A stretch of 7,729 nucleotides of DNA from Bog-756 sp052143895 (GTDB lineage: Bacteria; Actinomycetota; Acidimicrobiia; Acidimicrobiales; RAAP-2): assembly GCA_052143895.1 (NCBI GenBank), contig JBKQRT010000373.1, positions 1 through 7,729 on the forward strand, written 5' to 3'. Shown here one piece after another: positions 1 through 6,280 of this stretch. Both the position numbers and the translations under genes were made by a program. Each line of letters opens with the position of its first letter. Within the stretch, counting starts at the first letter, position 1. The notes below the pieces were generated by a model. The model saw nothing but the letters and a program-made list of their open reading frames with translations, was not told where the DNA came from and did not search any database.

Positions 1-302
1 GGGACCTGGCTGACCGCCGCCGGTCGATCAAGTTTCTGATCCGGGACCGGGACACCAAGTTCACGCACCAATTCGACGAGGTGTTCCGCTCCGAAGGCAT
101 CCGGGTGATCGAGACCCCGGTCCGATCCCCTCGGGCCAACGCCGATGCGGAGCGCTGGGTGAGGACGGTGCGCAACGAATGCCTCGACCGGATGCTCATC
201 CTGGGCCGGGGACACCTCGAACGAGTCCTGCGGGAGTACGTCGGCCACTACAACCGACAGCGGCCCCATCGGGTGACTTCGTCGCGCCCGCGTTCCCTCT
301 GA
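1..302 (+). pseudogene. DDE (rve) integrase-core transposase, 3' fragment, C-terminus probably truncated
   Basis: The reading frame is open from base 3 to a TGA at 300-302, so the gene starts left of the window. About 99 residues are visible. They contain the RDRDTKF block, whose Asp matches the second catalytic acidic residue of the DDE integrase core. SPRANADAERWVRT follows, with its Glu matching the third. Then come NECLDRMLILG and YVGHYNRQRPHR, the usual C-terminal signature of IS481/IS3-like integrase-core transposases common in actinobacteria. From memory of this family, RPHR is normally followed by roughly 35-40 more residues, often ending near a V-LGG-INEY-like motif. Here only nine residues follow before the stop, and I could not find the missing tail in the other frames just downstream. 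The element is therefore probably a remnant with its right end lost near base 265-275. No clear terminal inverted repeat was found. It lies at the 3' side of the leftward gene set and is transcribed towards it. Confidence 0.82.
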
Positions 303-510
303 GAGCGGAGAGACATTCGTCTTCGAGTCGGCCACTCTGACCGCGGGCCCCTCCGGACCCCGTCTTCATCGAATTCACACGATCCTGGTGTCCGATGGCA
401 TGTCGCAATGACCCTTTTGTCGATACGACCAGCCCAATAATGTCGACACCCCGTGGTGGGCTACCGACATAACCCCCTCACCCAGGGGTGATGCGCGAGC
501 CTGCCGACCA

Positions 511-541
511 ATTTCACACGCTATTGCTCTCGATTTCACAC
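511..541. repeat. Tandem direct repeat ATTTCACAC, 22-base period
   Basis: ATTTCACAC occurs at 511-519 and again at 533-541, start to start 22 bases, about two helical turns. A related ATTCACAC lies at 373-380. The right copy abuts the -10-like hexamer of the leftward promoter candidate at 542-570. The arrangement suits a tandem operator, but nine-base identities can arise by chance and no regulator gene is in the window. Confidence 0.35.
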
Positions 542-570
542 ATTGTTGTTAGTGCAACTTAACGTGTAAA
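542..570 (-). promoter_or_regulatory. Possible sigma70-like promoter facing left
   Basis: Read on the minus strand, TTTACA (565-570) matches five of six bases of the TTGACA -35 consensus. It is followed after exactly 17 bases by AACAAT (542-547), four of six bases of the -10 consensus. Transcription would begin near 530-537 and run left into the gene-free stretch and antisense to the transposase remnant. No convincing leftward gene is seen downstream of it. It may be a leftover from a gene displaced by the insertion element, a small-RNA promoter, or chance in an AT-rich patch. Confidence 0.28.
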
Positions 571-626
571 GACCCTGATCAGCGTACCCGGATGACATTT
601 CCGGCACCCACACCCCAGACTTTCGT

Positions 627-662
627 CCCGTGAGGTCGCGACGTCTGCTGTCACGTCACGGG
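627..662 (-). terminator. Inverted repeat at the end of the leftward gene set, weak terminator candidate
   Basis: CCCGTGA at 627-633 is the reverse complement of TCACGGG at 656-662, with a 22-base loop that includes the GMC stop codon (651-653). A further palindrome, GTCGCGAC, lies at 636-643. Its place at the end of the last leftward gene is right for a terminator. However, the stem is only seven pairs, the loop is long, and no T-tract follows on the minus strand, so a canonical Rho-independent terminator is doubtful. Confidence 0.25.
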
Positions 663-2348
663 CAATCGCAGCTCTCCCGGCGCTCCTGCCGGCACGGCGG
701 GCCGAAGGGGCGCCACGAAAGCCACCGGGTGGTACTCCTCACCAAGTGGAGGCCGGGTGTCGGGCTGGCCGGCATTGGGCCACATGGCCGTGGCCCGTTC
801 CGCCTGGGCCGTGATGGTGAGGGCTGGGTTGACACCGAGATTGGCCGTGACGGTCGACCCATCCACGATGTGCAGCCCGGGGTACCCGTAGACCCGGTGG
901 TACCCGTCGATGACCCCGGAGTCGGCGTCCGCCCCGATGACGCACCCACCGAGCACATGAGAAGTCGCCGGGATCTCCAGCACGTCCGGGTACGTGCCGA
1001 ACGGCTCGCCACCCATCTCTTCGGCCAGCAGTGCGGTCACCTCTTGCGCGATCGGGATCCAGCGCGGAGGCGGTTCCGGACCGGGCTGGGTCCGCAGGGA
1101 GACCCCGCCCAGTCGGTTCTTGTGCGCCATCACCGTGAGCGAGCAGTCGCGATCCTCCATGGTGAGAGTGATCAGTCCCCGCTCGGACCAGCGCCGCACC
1201 CATAACGACCGGGCAAGTGTGCCGGGGTGCTTGGCCGCCTCCGTCAGGAAGCGACGCCACCGGGGAAGTTGCGGTCCGCCCTCGCGGTTGCCCGGGGTCA
1301 TCACCGTCATCAGCAGGCTGGTGGTGTTGGAGCCCTTCCCGTTGCGCACGATCTCGACATGGGTGTGCTCGTCCGGGAAGAAGGACGTCCCCTGACAGAC
1401 GCCATCGGAGAAGTCGATGCTGGAGTTCCCCGCCGTCGCTCCGCCCAGTGACTCGGCGTTGGTGCGGGTCAGTGTGCCCAACCTGTCGGACAGGTCGGCA
1501 AGATGGCCTTCGAGCTTCATCCGTTGAAGGAGGCGCTGGGTCTCCAGCACGCCGGCAGCGAATACCACCTGTCCCGCAGTGAGGGACTTCCGGGGTCGAC
1601 GCCCCGGCCCCGACCGCACCGTTTCCACCGCGTACCCCCCGTCGGTCCGCGGCTGCACCGCCTTGACGGTCGTCATCGGCGCGATCGTGGCACCGGCGCG
1701 CTCAGCCAGGTGAAGGTAGTTCTTCGGCAGCGTGTTCTTGGCGTTGTGGCGGCAGCCCGTCATGCACGCGCCGCAGTAGACGCAGCTCTGGCGGTCCGGT
1801 CCGACTCCACCGAAGTAGGGGTCGGCTACCCGTTGGCCCGGGATCGGGGTGTTGAGGATGCCCACGGGCACCTTGGTGAAGGTGTCACCGGCGCCCATTC
1901 GCTCGGCCACTCGCCTGAGCGCTTCGTCACCCTCGGTGAACGGCTGGTCGGCGTTGACGCCGAGCATCCGTCGCGCCTGGTCGTAGAAGGGCGCCAGCTC
2001 CGACCGCCAGTCGGCAATGCGGGCCCACTGCGGGTGCAGGTAGTAGGCGTCCCCGGGCTGGAAGAGCGTGCCGGAGTAGTTGAGCGACCCCCCGCCCACT
2101 CCGGCACCGGACAGCGCCACCAGGCCGTTGAGGAACGTGAATCGCTGGATCCCGTAGAGGCCGAGGGCAGGTTGCCACAGGAAGTTGCGGAGGTCCCAGG
2201 ACGTCATTGCGTGCTCGTCGTCGGCGAACCGGCGGCCGGCCTCGCACACGAGGACCCGATACCCCTTCTCGGCCAGGCGCAGTGCGGTGACCGACCCTCC
2301 GAAGCCGGATCCGACGACGACGACGTCCCACTGGTGCGAACTGCTCAT
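651..2348 (-). CDS. GMC-family FAD oxidoreductase, ChoD/cholesterol-oxidase-like
   Basis: The predicted 565-residue flavoenzyme would oxidise an alcohol group, using FAD. The N-terminal dinucleotide fold is clear: VVVVGSGFGGS with GxGxxG at residues 13-18, then Glu36 (VLVCEAG) for the FAD ribose. A glycine-rich GAGVGGGSLNYSG stretch follows at about 81-93. The GMC C-terminal domain holds SHVLGG (His464) and LGVNPALTI (Asn507), which match the catalytic His and Asn of cholesterol-oxidase-type enzymes. Residues 189-199 contain four cysteines spaced CxxCxxCxxxC, the ferredoxin [4Fe-4S] pattern. As I recall, mycobacterial ChoD-like proteins share such a cluster. There is no signal peptide, so the enzyme should be cytoplasmic, unlike the secreted cholesterol oxidases. 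ATG at 2348 is preferred over the TTG at 2351 because AGGAGAGG precedes it at suitable spacing. It is the last gene of the set, 156 bases after the alcohol dehydrogenase. The substrate is unknown. A sterol, terpenoid or other bulky secondary alcohol is inferred from the family, and cholesterol itself is not shown. Confidence 0.92.
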   Translation of the reverse strand: MSSSHQWDVVVVGSGFGGSVTALRLAEKGYRVLVCEAGRRFADDEHAMTSWDLRNFLWQPALGLYGIQRFTFLNGLVALSGAGVGGGSLNYSGTLFQPGDAYYLHPQWARIADWRSELAPFYDQARRMLGVNADQPFTEGDEALRRVAERMGAGDTFTKVPVGILNTPIPGQRVADPYFGGVGPDRQSCVYCGACMTGCRHNAKNTLPKNYLHLAERAGATIAPMTTVKAVQPRTDGGYAVETVRSGPGRRPRKSLTAGQVVFAAGVLETQRLLQRMKLEGHLADLSDRLGTLTRTNAESLGGATAGNSSIDFSDGVCQGTSFFPDEHTHVEIVRNGKGSNTTSLLMTVMTPGNREGGPQLPRWRRFLTEAAKHPGTLARSLWVRRWSERGLITLTMEDRDCSLTVMAHKNRLGGVSLRTQPGPEPPPRWIPIAQEVTALLAEEMGGEPFGTYPDVLEIPATSHVLGGCVIGADADSGVIDGYHRVYGYPGLHIVDGSTVTANLGVNPALTITAQAERATAMWPNAGQPDTRPPLGEEYHPVAFVAPLRPAVPAGAPGELRLPVT

Positions 2349-2449
2349 CAAGGCCTCTCCTCGCCTGCCGTCCCGATACGACGTGCCGGAGGGGCGGCCT
2401 CCGGCCGTCCCTGGCTCCGGTCGATTGGATGCATAGCTACCTCTTCCAT
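2348..2449 (-). CDS. Possible 33-residue ORF overlapping the GMC start (leader or coupled peptide)
   Basis: Within the gap before the GMC gene, ATG at 2449 opens a frame of 33 codons. A second in-frame ATG at 2434 is preceded by GAGG five bases upstream, a credible SD. The frame ends at a TGA (2348-2350) that shares one base with the GMC ATG (TGATG), a classic translational-coupling arrangement. An in-frame ATG at 2476 could extend it to 42 residues. The product is polar and Arg/Pro/Ala-rich, with no motif I recognise. About two thirds of third codon positions are G or C, lower than in the real genes here, and the GC-rich hairpin at 2385-2405 lies inside it. It may be chance. If real, it could be a leader whose translation opens the GMC ribosome binding site. 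Confidence 0.2.
   Translation of the reverse strand: MEEVAMHPIDRSQGRPEAAPPARRIGTAGEERP
2385..2405. other. GC-rich hairpin in the intergenic region upstream of the GMC gene
   Basis: GCCGGAGG at 2385-2392 is the exact reverse complement of CCTCCGGC at 2398-2405, with a five-base loop. This gives an eight-pair, almost all-GC stem 36 bases upstream of the GMC start codon. No T-run follows on the minus strand, so it is not a textbook terminator. It could limit read-through from the upstream dehydrogenase, protect an mRNA end, or occlude or expose translation signals. Confidence 0.45.
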
Positions 2450-2504
2450 CTTGTCCGGGCCCCTTGGAAGACCCATCCTCGACCTCGCGCCGGCGCTGCC
2501 TGGC

Positions 2505-3767
2505 TCAGTCTCCGACGATCTGCAGGTCGGGATTCGGCCGCATGGCCACCCTGACCGCCGACGCTCCAGGTCCCTTCGATGCGGTCTCGATCGCCGGCTT
2601 CCATTCGGTCAAGTCGAAGACGTGGGTGACCAGGCCGTCAACGGGGTAGGACGGATCCCCCAGCCACTCGACCATCTGCTCGGACGTGCGCTTGCCACCG
2701 AACTTCGGCTCGGGACCAGGATCGGTTGTCCCCTGGACGGTCAGCTCGCGCTTCCACACAAGTGACCAATCGACCTCCTGTCGGCCCGCGGTGCCGACGA
2801 GCACGAGCATCCCCTTGGGTCGCACGATGTGCATGCCCAGATCGATGGTGTCGGGGGTGCCGACGCAGTCCACCACAAGGTCGACTCCCTGTTCGAGGAG
2901 GGGGATCTTTGTCATCCTCGGTCGCAAAACCCGACCGCCCCCTTCGGCAGCCAGCGCCTCGACAGCGGCTGGGCCCGACGGCAGGGCCCGGCTCGCCCCG
3001 ACCTTCATCGCCCAGTCCGAGCCGAACTCGTTCGGGCTGAGGACGGCGATGTCGAGGTGGGGGTAGAGCCGACGTAGTGCGGCCACTGTCAGCAGTCCGA
3101 TCGCCCCTGGACCGATGATCACGGCACGCTCGCCGTTGCCCTGCCAGTGGAGGGCGGCGTGCAAGGCCACCGAGGCGGGCTCGGTGAGCACCGCCCGCTT
3201 GGAGGGCATCTTCCCGATCGGGAAGCACTGGGACTCGTGGGCGATGACCATCTCGGCCCAGCCTCCTCCAGGGACCAGAGCGAAACCCAATGACGGCGCT
3301 CCGCACCCACTGATCCCGGGCTGGTCGAACCGCTCGCAGACATTGGGTATCCCCGCCGCACAGTTGCGGCACACCGGGGAGAACCCCCGCTGGGCACAGC
3401 TGATGACCACGTCGACTGCCACCCGGTCGCCCTCCTTCAACCGCGTGACGCCGGGGCCGATCTGGTCGACGACGGCCACGAACTCGTGGCCGGGGATCTG
3501 CTGGGACTCGATGTAGTAGGCACTCAGCACCGTCGAGAGCTTGGCGTGGGCGAGGCCCACATCCGACCCGCAGATTGCCGAGAGCTCCGGACGCAATCGG
3601 ACCCAGCCCAGTGCGTGCGGCAGCTTCGGCTCGGTGGCATCCTCGGTCAGCCGCAGCACGCCGCCACGACTCCACCCGGCGTTCTTGCCGGCTCCGCGTG
3701 GAAGCTTTTGGGCCGCTGCAGTCAGCAGGTAGCGCTGGGTCGACAGGTCTGCCAGAACGGCGCGCAT
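2505..3767 (-). CDS. Zinc-dependent medium-chain alcohol dehydrogenase (MDR)
   Basis: The predicted 420-residue enzyme would interconvert an alcohol and an aldehyde or ketone with NAD(P)H. Catalytic-zinc ligands are visible: Cys66 in ICGSD, His94/Glu95 in PGHE, and Glu196 in LTEPAS. The structural-zinc lobe has four cysteines at 124, 133, 136 and 144. The Rossmann glycine motif GPGAIG is at 219-224. At the end of the second strand, where NAD-specific members carry Asp, this protein reads AVLSPNEF, with Ser near 244. This suggests NADP(H) or relaxed cofactor use (inference by eye alignment). At 420 residues it is longer than the usual 340-380. The extra length lies in the N-terminal 35-45 residues before the GroES-like fold and in a stretch near 275-295. 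The ATG at 3767 is well supported by GGAGGTG seven bases upstream. It sits 70 bases after the epimerase gene and 156 before the GMC gene. The physiological substrate is unknown. Confidence 0.94.
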   Translation of the reverse strand: MRAVLADLSTQRYLLTAAAQKLPRGAGKNAGWSRGGVLRLTEDATEPKLPHALGWVRLRPELSAICGSDVGLAHAKLSTVLSAYYIESQQIPGHEFVAVVDQIGPGVTRLKEGDRVAVDVVISCAQRGFSPVCRNCAAGIPNVCERFDQPGISGCGAPSLGFALVPGGGWAEMVIAHESQCFPIGKMPSKRAVLTEPASVALHAALHWQGNGERAVIIGPGAIGLLTVAALRRLYPHLDIAVLSPNEFGSDWAMKVGASRALPSGPAAVEALAAEGGGRVLRPRMTKIPLLEQGVDLVVDCVGTPDTIDLGMHIVRPKGMLVLVGTAGRQEVDWSLVWKRELTVQGTTDPGPEPKFGGKRTSEQMVEWLGDPSYPVDGLVTHVFDLTEWKPAIETASKGPGASAVRVAMRPNPDLQIVGD

Positions 3768-3837
3768 GGGTCGGCACCTCCGGATCGGTCGGGGGCTGCG
3801 ACGGAATCCTTGCAGGCCCTGTGGGTGTTCCTTCGAG

Positions 3838-4833
3838 CTAGATGAGACCTTCGGCTCCGGCCCAGGCCTCGACGCGGCGCATGCCCTCGTCGTAGCTAAC
3901 CAGAGGCTCGAATCCGAGAACCCTGCGGGCCTTGTCGATCGAGTACGTACCCGGCCGGTTGAGCATCAGCATCGTTGCGGTATTGAGTTCGCTTGCCCGG
4001 CCCAGCCTGCGCTGGGTGAAACCGATGACGTTGGCGATGGTAATGGCTATGCCGGTCGGCAACGTGCGGACCTTGCCTCCCGCCATGGACGCCAGGCGGC
4101 CGAAGTAGTCCGAGCCGGACACGCCGAAGCCGTCACCGAGGATGAAGACCTGGCCCGCGGCGGCGTCGGAGGAGATCGCCAGGACCATACCGTCGACGAA
4201 GTTGTCGATGTACACGGGGCTGAAGATGCCCTTGCCGCCGTTGGGCAGGAGCATCTGGCCCTTCTTGATCATCTGCAGCGGGAGCACCACCCAGGGCACC
4301 GAACCGGGGCCGTAGACGTCGACAGGGCGGATGACGGTGCACTCGATCTCGCCTGCCCCGTGCGCAGCCAGGACGACCGCTTCGGAGTTGACCTTCGTCT
4401 CGGTGTAACTGAAGCCGTTGACCCGGATCGGGTACGTCTCGTCGACGTTGTCGGGGAAGTCGAAGCCGTACGCGGCGACCGAGGAGAGGTGGACGAACCG
4501 GCGTACGCCATGGGCTTCGGCGGCGTCCAGTACCCGACGGGTGCCGCGGACGTTGACCTCCCACGCCTGGTCCCGGGATGCAGCGTTCGACACGATGGCC
4601 GCCGTGTGGATCACGACGTCCACCCCGTCGAGTGCGTCGGCCCAGCCGGACGGGTCGGTGGTGCTGCCGCCGGCGACGCCGTGGCCGGGGTCGGCCTTCA
4701 GGTCGACCCCGGTGACCTGGCAGGCCAGGTCGCGCAGTCGAGTGGCCAGGGCCCGACCGATGAATCCGTTGGCTCCGGTGATGAACACGTTCACCGGCTC
4801 GCCCAGTACTGGTCTCGATACGTCGGGGGTCAT
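3838..4833 (-). CDS. NAD-dependent epimerase/dehydratase, 3beta-HSD-like extended SDR
   Basis: The predicted 331-residue extended short-chain dehydrogenase has an N-terminal Rossmann fold, VFITGANGFIGRAL, with GxxGxxG at 20-26. Asp44 at the end of strand two points to NAD(H). HTAAIV (76-81) matches the family's cofactor-binding block. LSSVAAYG (116-123) supplies the catalytic Ser region, YTETK (143-147) the Tyr-Lys pair, and IRPVDVYGPG (168-177) is the typical downstream block. The overall pattern resembles 3beta-hydroxysteroid dehydrogenase/isomerase and dihydroflavonol-reductase relatives more than sugar-nucleotide epimerases, though sequence alone cannot separate these. The start at 4833 is chosen because its ATG overlaps the stop of the upstream VOC/SRPBCC gene (ATGA) and GAGGAG lies eight bases upstream. 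The frame stays open much further upstream, but that extension lies antiparallel in phase over a well-supported gene and has no homologous content. The coupling suggests the two products act together, probably oxidising or reducing a hydroxyl on a shared intermediate. Confidence 0.92.
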   Translation of the reverse strand: MTPDVSRPVLGEPVNVFITGANGFIGRALATRLRDLACQVTGVDLKADPGHGVAGGSTTDPSGWADALDGVDVVIHTAAIVSNAASRDQAWEVNVRGTRRVLDAAEAHGVRRFVHLSSVAAYGFDFPDNVDETYPIRVNGFSYTETKVNSEAVVLAAHGAGEIECTVIRPVDVYGPGSVPWVVLPLQMIKKGQMLLPNGGKGIFSPVYIDNFVDGMVLAISSDAAAGQVFILGDGFGVSGSDYFGRLASMAGGKVRTLPTGIAITIANVIGFTQRRLGRASELNTATMLMLNRPGTYSIDKARRVLGFEPLVSYDEGMRRVEAWAGAEGLI

Positions 4834-6257
4834 GCCGGGAACTCCTCGACGATTGGCTGTTCCGCCGCCCGGGCGAGGCCCTGTACCAGGGCGCGCAGCA
4901 CCCGGGTGGTCGCCGCTGTGACCCCGGGCAGCCTCGAGTGGAACTGGGCTTCCCACGTCACCCGGGTGCCGCCGCCGGGCAGCGGCTCGAGGGTGATGAA
5001 CCCATGGTAGAAATGCTGTCCCGGTGCGCCTTCGGCCGTGTACTCCAGCCGGTAGGGCTCCTCGGCGACGACGATCGTCTCGGTGAGGCTCATCCCGACC
5101 GGGCCCCCGGACAGCCGGCGCACCGTGCCGACACCACCGTGCCCATCCGGGTCCGCAACCACCTCGGACTGCTGGAACGGCGACCAGTCGGACATGGCCG
5201 CGTGGTCGAGGAGGACCTGCCAGACCCGCTCCGGCGGCGCCCCGACGATCTGGGACGCCTGGGTGCGGTGCGCCGGTGCCTTCGTCGGGCGGAATCCCAG
5301 CTCGATCAGGTTGAAGGGGTTGACCAACCGCTTCTCGCCCGGCCGGGCCAGATACAGCAGTTCGATGCTGAACCCCATCGGGTCGTTGACGTACGAGCAC
5401 GACCACACCGGCTTCAACGTGGTCGGCGGAGGGGCGTTCGGTGGGATCCCGGCCGTCTCGCAGGCGGCCACGAGGTCCTTCAGAGCGTCGTAGGTGCGCA
5501 GCCCCAGGGCGACGTTGAGCAGGCCGTGGTCGCTGATCCGGTACCCGTCCGGCCACGGACGGCCGACTGGGTCGAGGTAGCGCACGACCTCGATGAACAT
5601 GTCCCCGGCGCGCAGGACGAACGACTCCCGCGTGGCGCCGGGCAGTCCCCACAGCTCCTCATGCTCGGGACGGTGCAGCCTGACTTCCGGAAGCTCGGTC
5701 AGGCCCAGCACCTCCACCCAGGTGCGTCGAGCTTCCTTCAGGTCGGGCACCGACAATGTGACAAACCGGGTCACCACCGGGGCCTCGGACGAGCGGGATC
5801 GTGGTTCACCCGAGCGCGGGTCATCCTCCATCACCTCGAGGAGGACGCCGTCGGGGTCACGGACGCAGACCCGACGCGAGCCCGGCTCACCGATCGGGTC
5901 GCTCAACAACCGAACGCGCCGGCCGTCGAGCCGGTCCAGGGTGGCGTCGAAGTCGGCCACATGGATCCCGATCGTGCTGTACCCGATGTCGCACGGGCGC
6001 CAGTCCTCCGGTAGCGACTTGGCCGTCGGCTTGCTGAACTGGAACAGCTCGATCTGGAAGAAGTCCTGCTGGTCCATGAGCCACCAGCAAACGCTGGTGG
6101 CGTCCGGAACGCCTTGTACCTTGTCCGAGCCCAGCAGCGGGATGAACATGGACGTCCCGCCGGCCTCCTGGTAACCGAAGATGTCCCGGTACCACCGGTG
6201 CGAGAGCTGGACGTCCGCGACGCTGATGGCGATCTGGTTGAGCGGCAGCTCGTTCAT
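4830..6257 (-). CDS. VOC-VOC-SRPBCC three-domain fusion protein
   Basis: The 475-residue product carries three modules. Residues about 5-145 form a vicinal-oxygen-chelate (glyoxalase/extradiol dioxygenase) domain, from NQIAISVADVQLSHRWYRDI to RDPDGVLLEVMEDD. A charged Ser/Arg/Pro linker follows at about 147-159. Residues about 160-305 form a second VOC domain, from FVTLSVPDLKEARRTW to NDPMGFSIELLYLA. Residues about 330-470 form an SRPBCC/polyketide-cyclase-like ligand-binding domain (QIVGAPPERVWQVLLDH, then the WEAQF strand and a long C-terminal helix). At the usual VOC metal-ligand positions I read Gln8, Thr95 and Glu141 in the first repeat and Arg164, Asn248 and Glu299 in the second, so the standard metal triad looks incomplete. 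ATG 6257 is chosen because GGAGG lies seven bases upstream. An in-frame GTG at 6284 overlaps the E1beta stop but lacks an SD. The gene lies 23 bases after E1beta and overlaps the epimerase start by four. It may isomerise, cyclise or carry a hydrophobic intermediate. No specific reaction can be assigned. Confidence 0.92.
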   Translation of the reverse strand: MNELPLNQIAISVADVQLSHRWYRDIFGYQEAGGTSMFIPLLGSDKVQGVPDATSVCWWLMDQQDFFQIELFQFSKPTAKSLPEDWRPCDIGYSTIGIHVADFDATLDRLDGRRVRLLSDPIGEPGSRRVCVRDPDGVLLEVMEDDPRSGEPRSRSSEAPVVTRFVTLSVPDLKEARRTWVEVLGLTELPEVRLHRPEHEELWGLPGATRESFVLRAGDMFIEVVRYLDPVGRPWPDGYRISDHGLLNVALGLRTYDALKDLVAACETAGIPPNAPPPTTLKPVWSCSYVNDPMGFSIELLYLARPGEKRLVNPFNLIELGFRPTKAPAHRTQASQIVGAPPERVWQVLLDHAAMSDWSPFQQSEVVADPDGHGGVGTVRRLSGGPVGMSLTETIVVAEEPYRLEYTAEGAPGQHFYHGFITLEPLPGGGTRVTWEAQFHSRLPGVTAATTRVLRALVQGLARAAEQPIVEEFPA

Positions 6258-6280
6258 GGGTCGGCCTCCGTTGCGACCGG

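Larger units (their letters stand above)
303..650. other. Gene-free region between transposase remnant and GMC gene
   Basis: I see no convincing coding sequence on either strand in these roughly 350 bases. The small open frames lack an SD or a recognisable product and are mostly shadows of flanking genes. The part from about 505 to 575 is clearly AT-richer than the rest of the window. It carries the promoter-like elements and direct repeats listed separately. Weak nested inverted repeats occur at 440-470 (ATGTCG at 440-445 against CGACAT at 465-470, with CACC/GGTG inside). Another lies at 474-488 (CCCCT against AGGGG). Neither is followed by a T-run in either direction, so I do not call them as terminators. 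Confidence 0.6.

Noticed and set aside
196..408. Leftward 70-codon open frame downstream of the promoter candidate
   Set aside because: It has no SD, overlaps the transposase antisense, and lacks any recognisable motif. It is probably a shadow.
440..488. Nested inverted repeats as a Rho-independent terminator
   Set aside because: Stems are short (4-6 pairs), asymmetric, and without a T-run on either side.
651..2348. Assignment of the GMC gene as mycofactocin-associated mftG or as authentic cholesterol oxidase
   Set aside because: No mycofactocin biosynthesis genes are nearby and no signal peptide or substrate evidence is present. The family match supports only a ChoD-like GMC oxidoreductase.
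1503..2765. Long + strand open frame of 420 codons opposite the GMC gene and the 3' end of the alcohol dehydrogenase gene
   Set aside because: It is antisense to genes with clear catalytic motifs. The translation is Arg/Gly/Val-rich low-information sequence with no recognisable domain, as expected for a GC-rich shadow frame.
3766..5010. Long + strand open frame of 414 codons opposite the epimerase gene
   Set aside because: It is the antisense shadow of a well-supported epimerase gene. It has Asp/Val/Arg-rich composition, no SD or family match, and it crosses a gene boundary on the other strand.
4834..5652. Upstream extension of the epimerase reading frame to about 600 residues
   Set aside because: The extension overlaps the VOC/SRPBCC gene on the same strand in another frame and its translation is Arg/Gly-rich nonsense. 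The ATGA overlap and SD at 4833 explain the real start.
4938..6014. + strand open frame of 358 codons opposite the VOC/SRPBCC gene
   Set aside because: Antisense shadow with no domain and biased composition.
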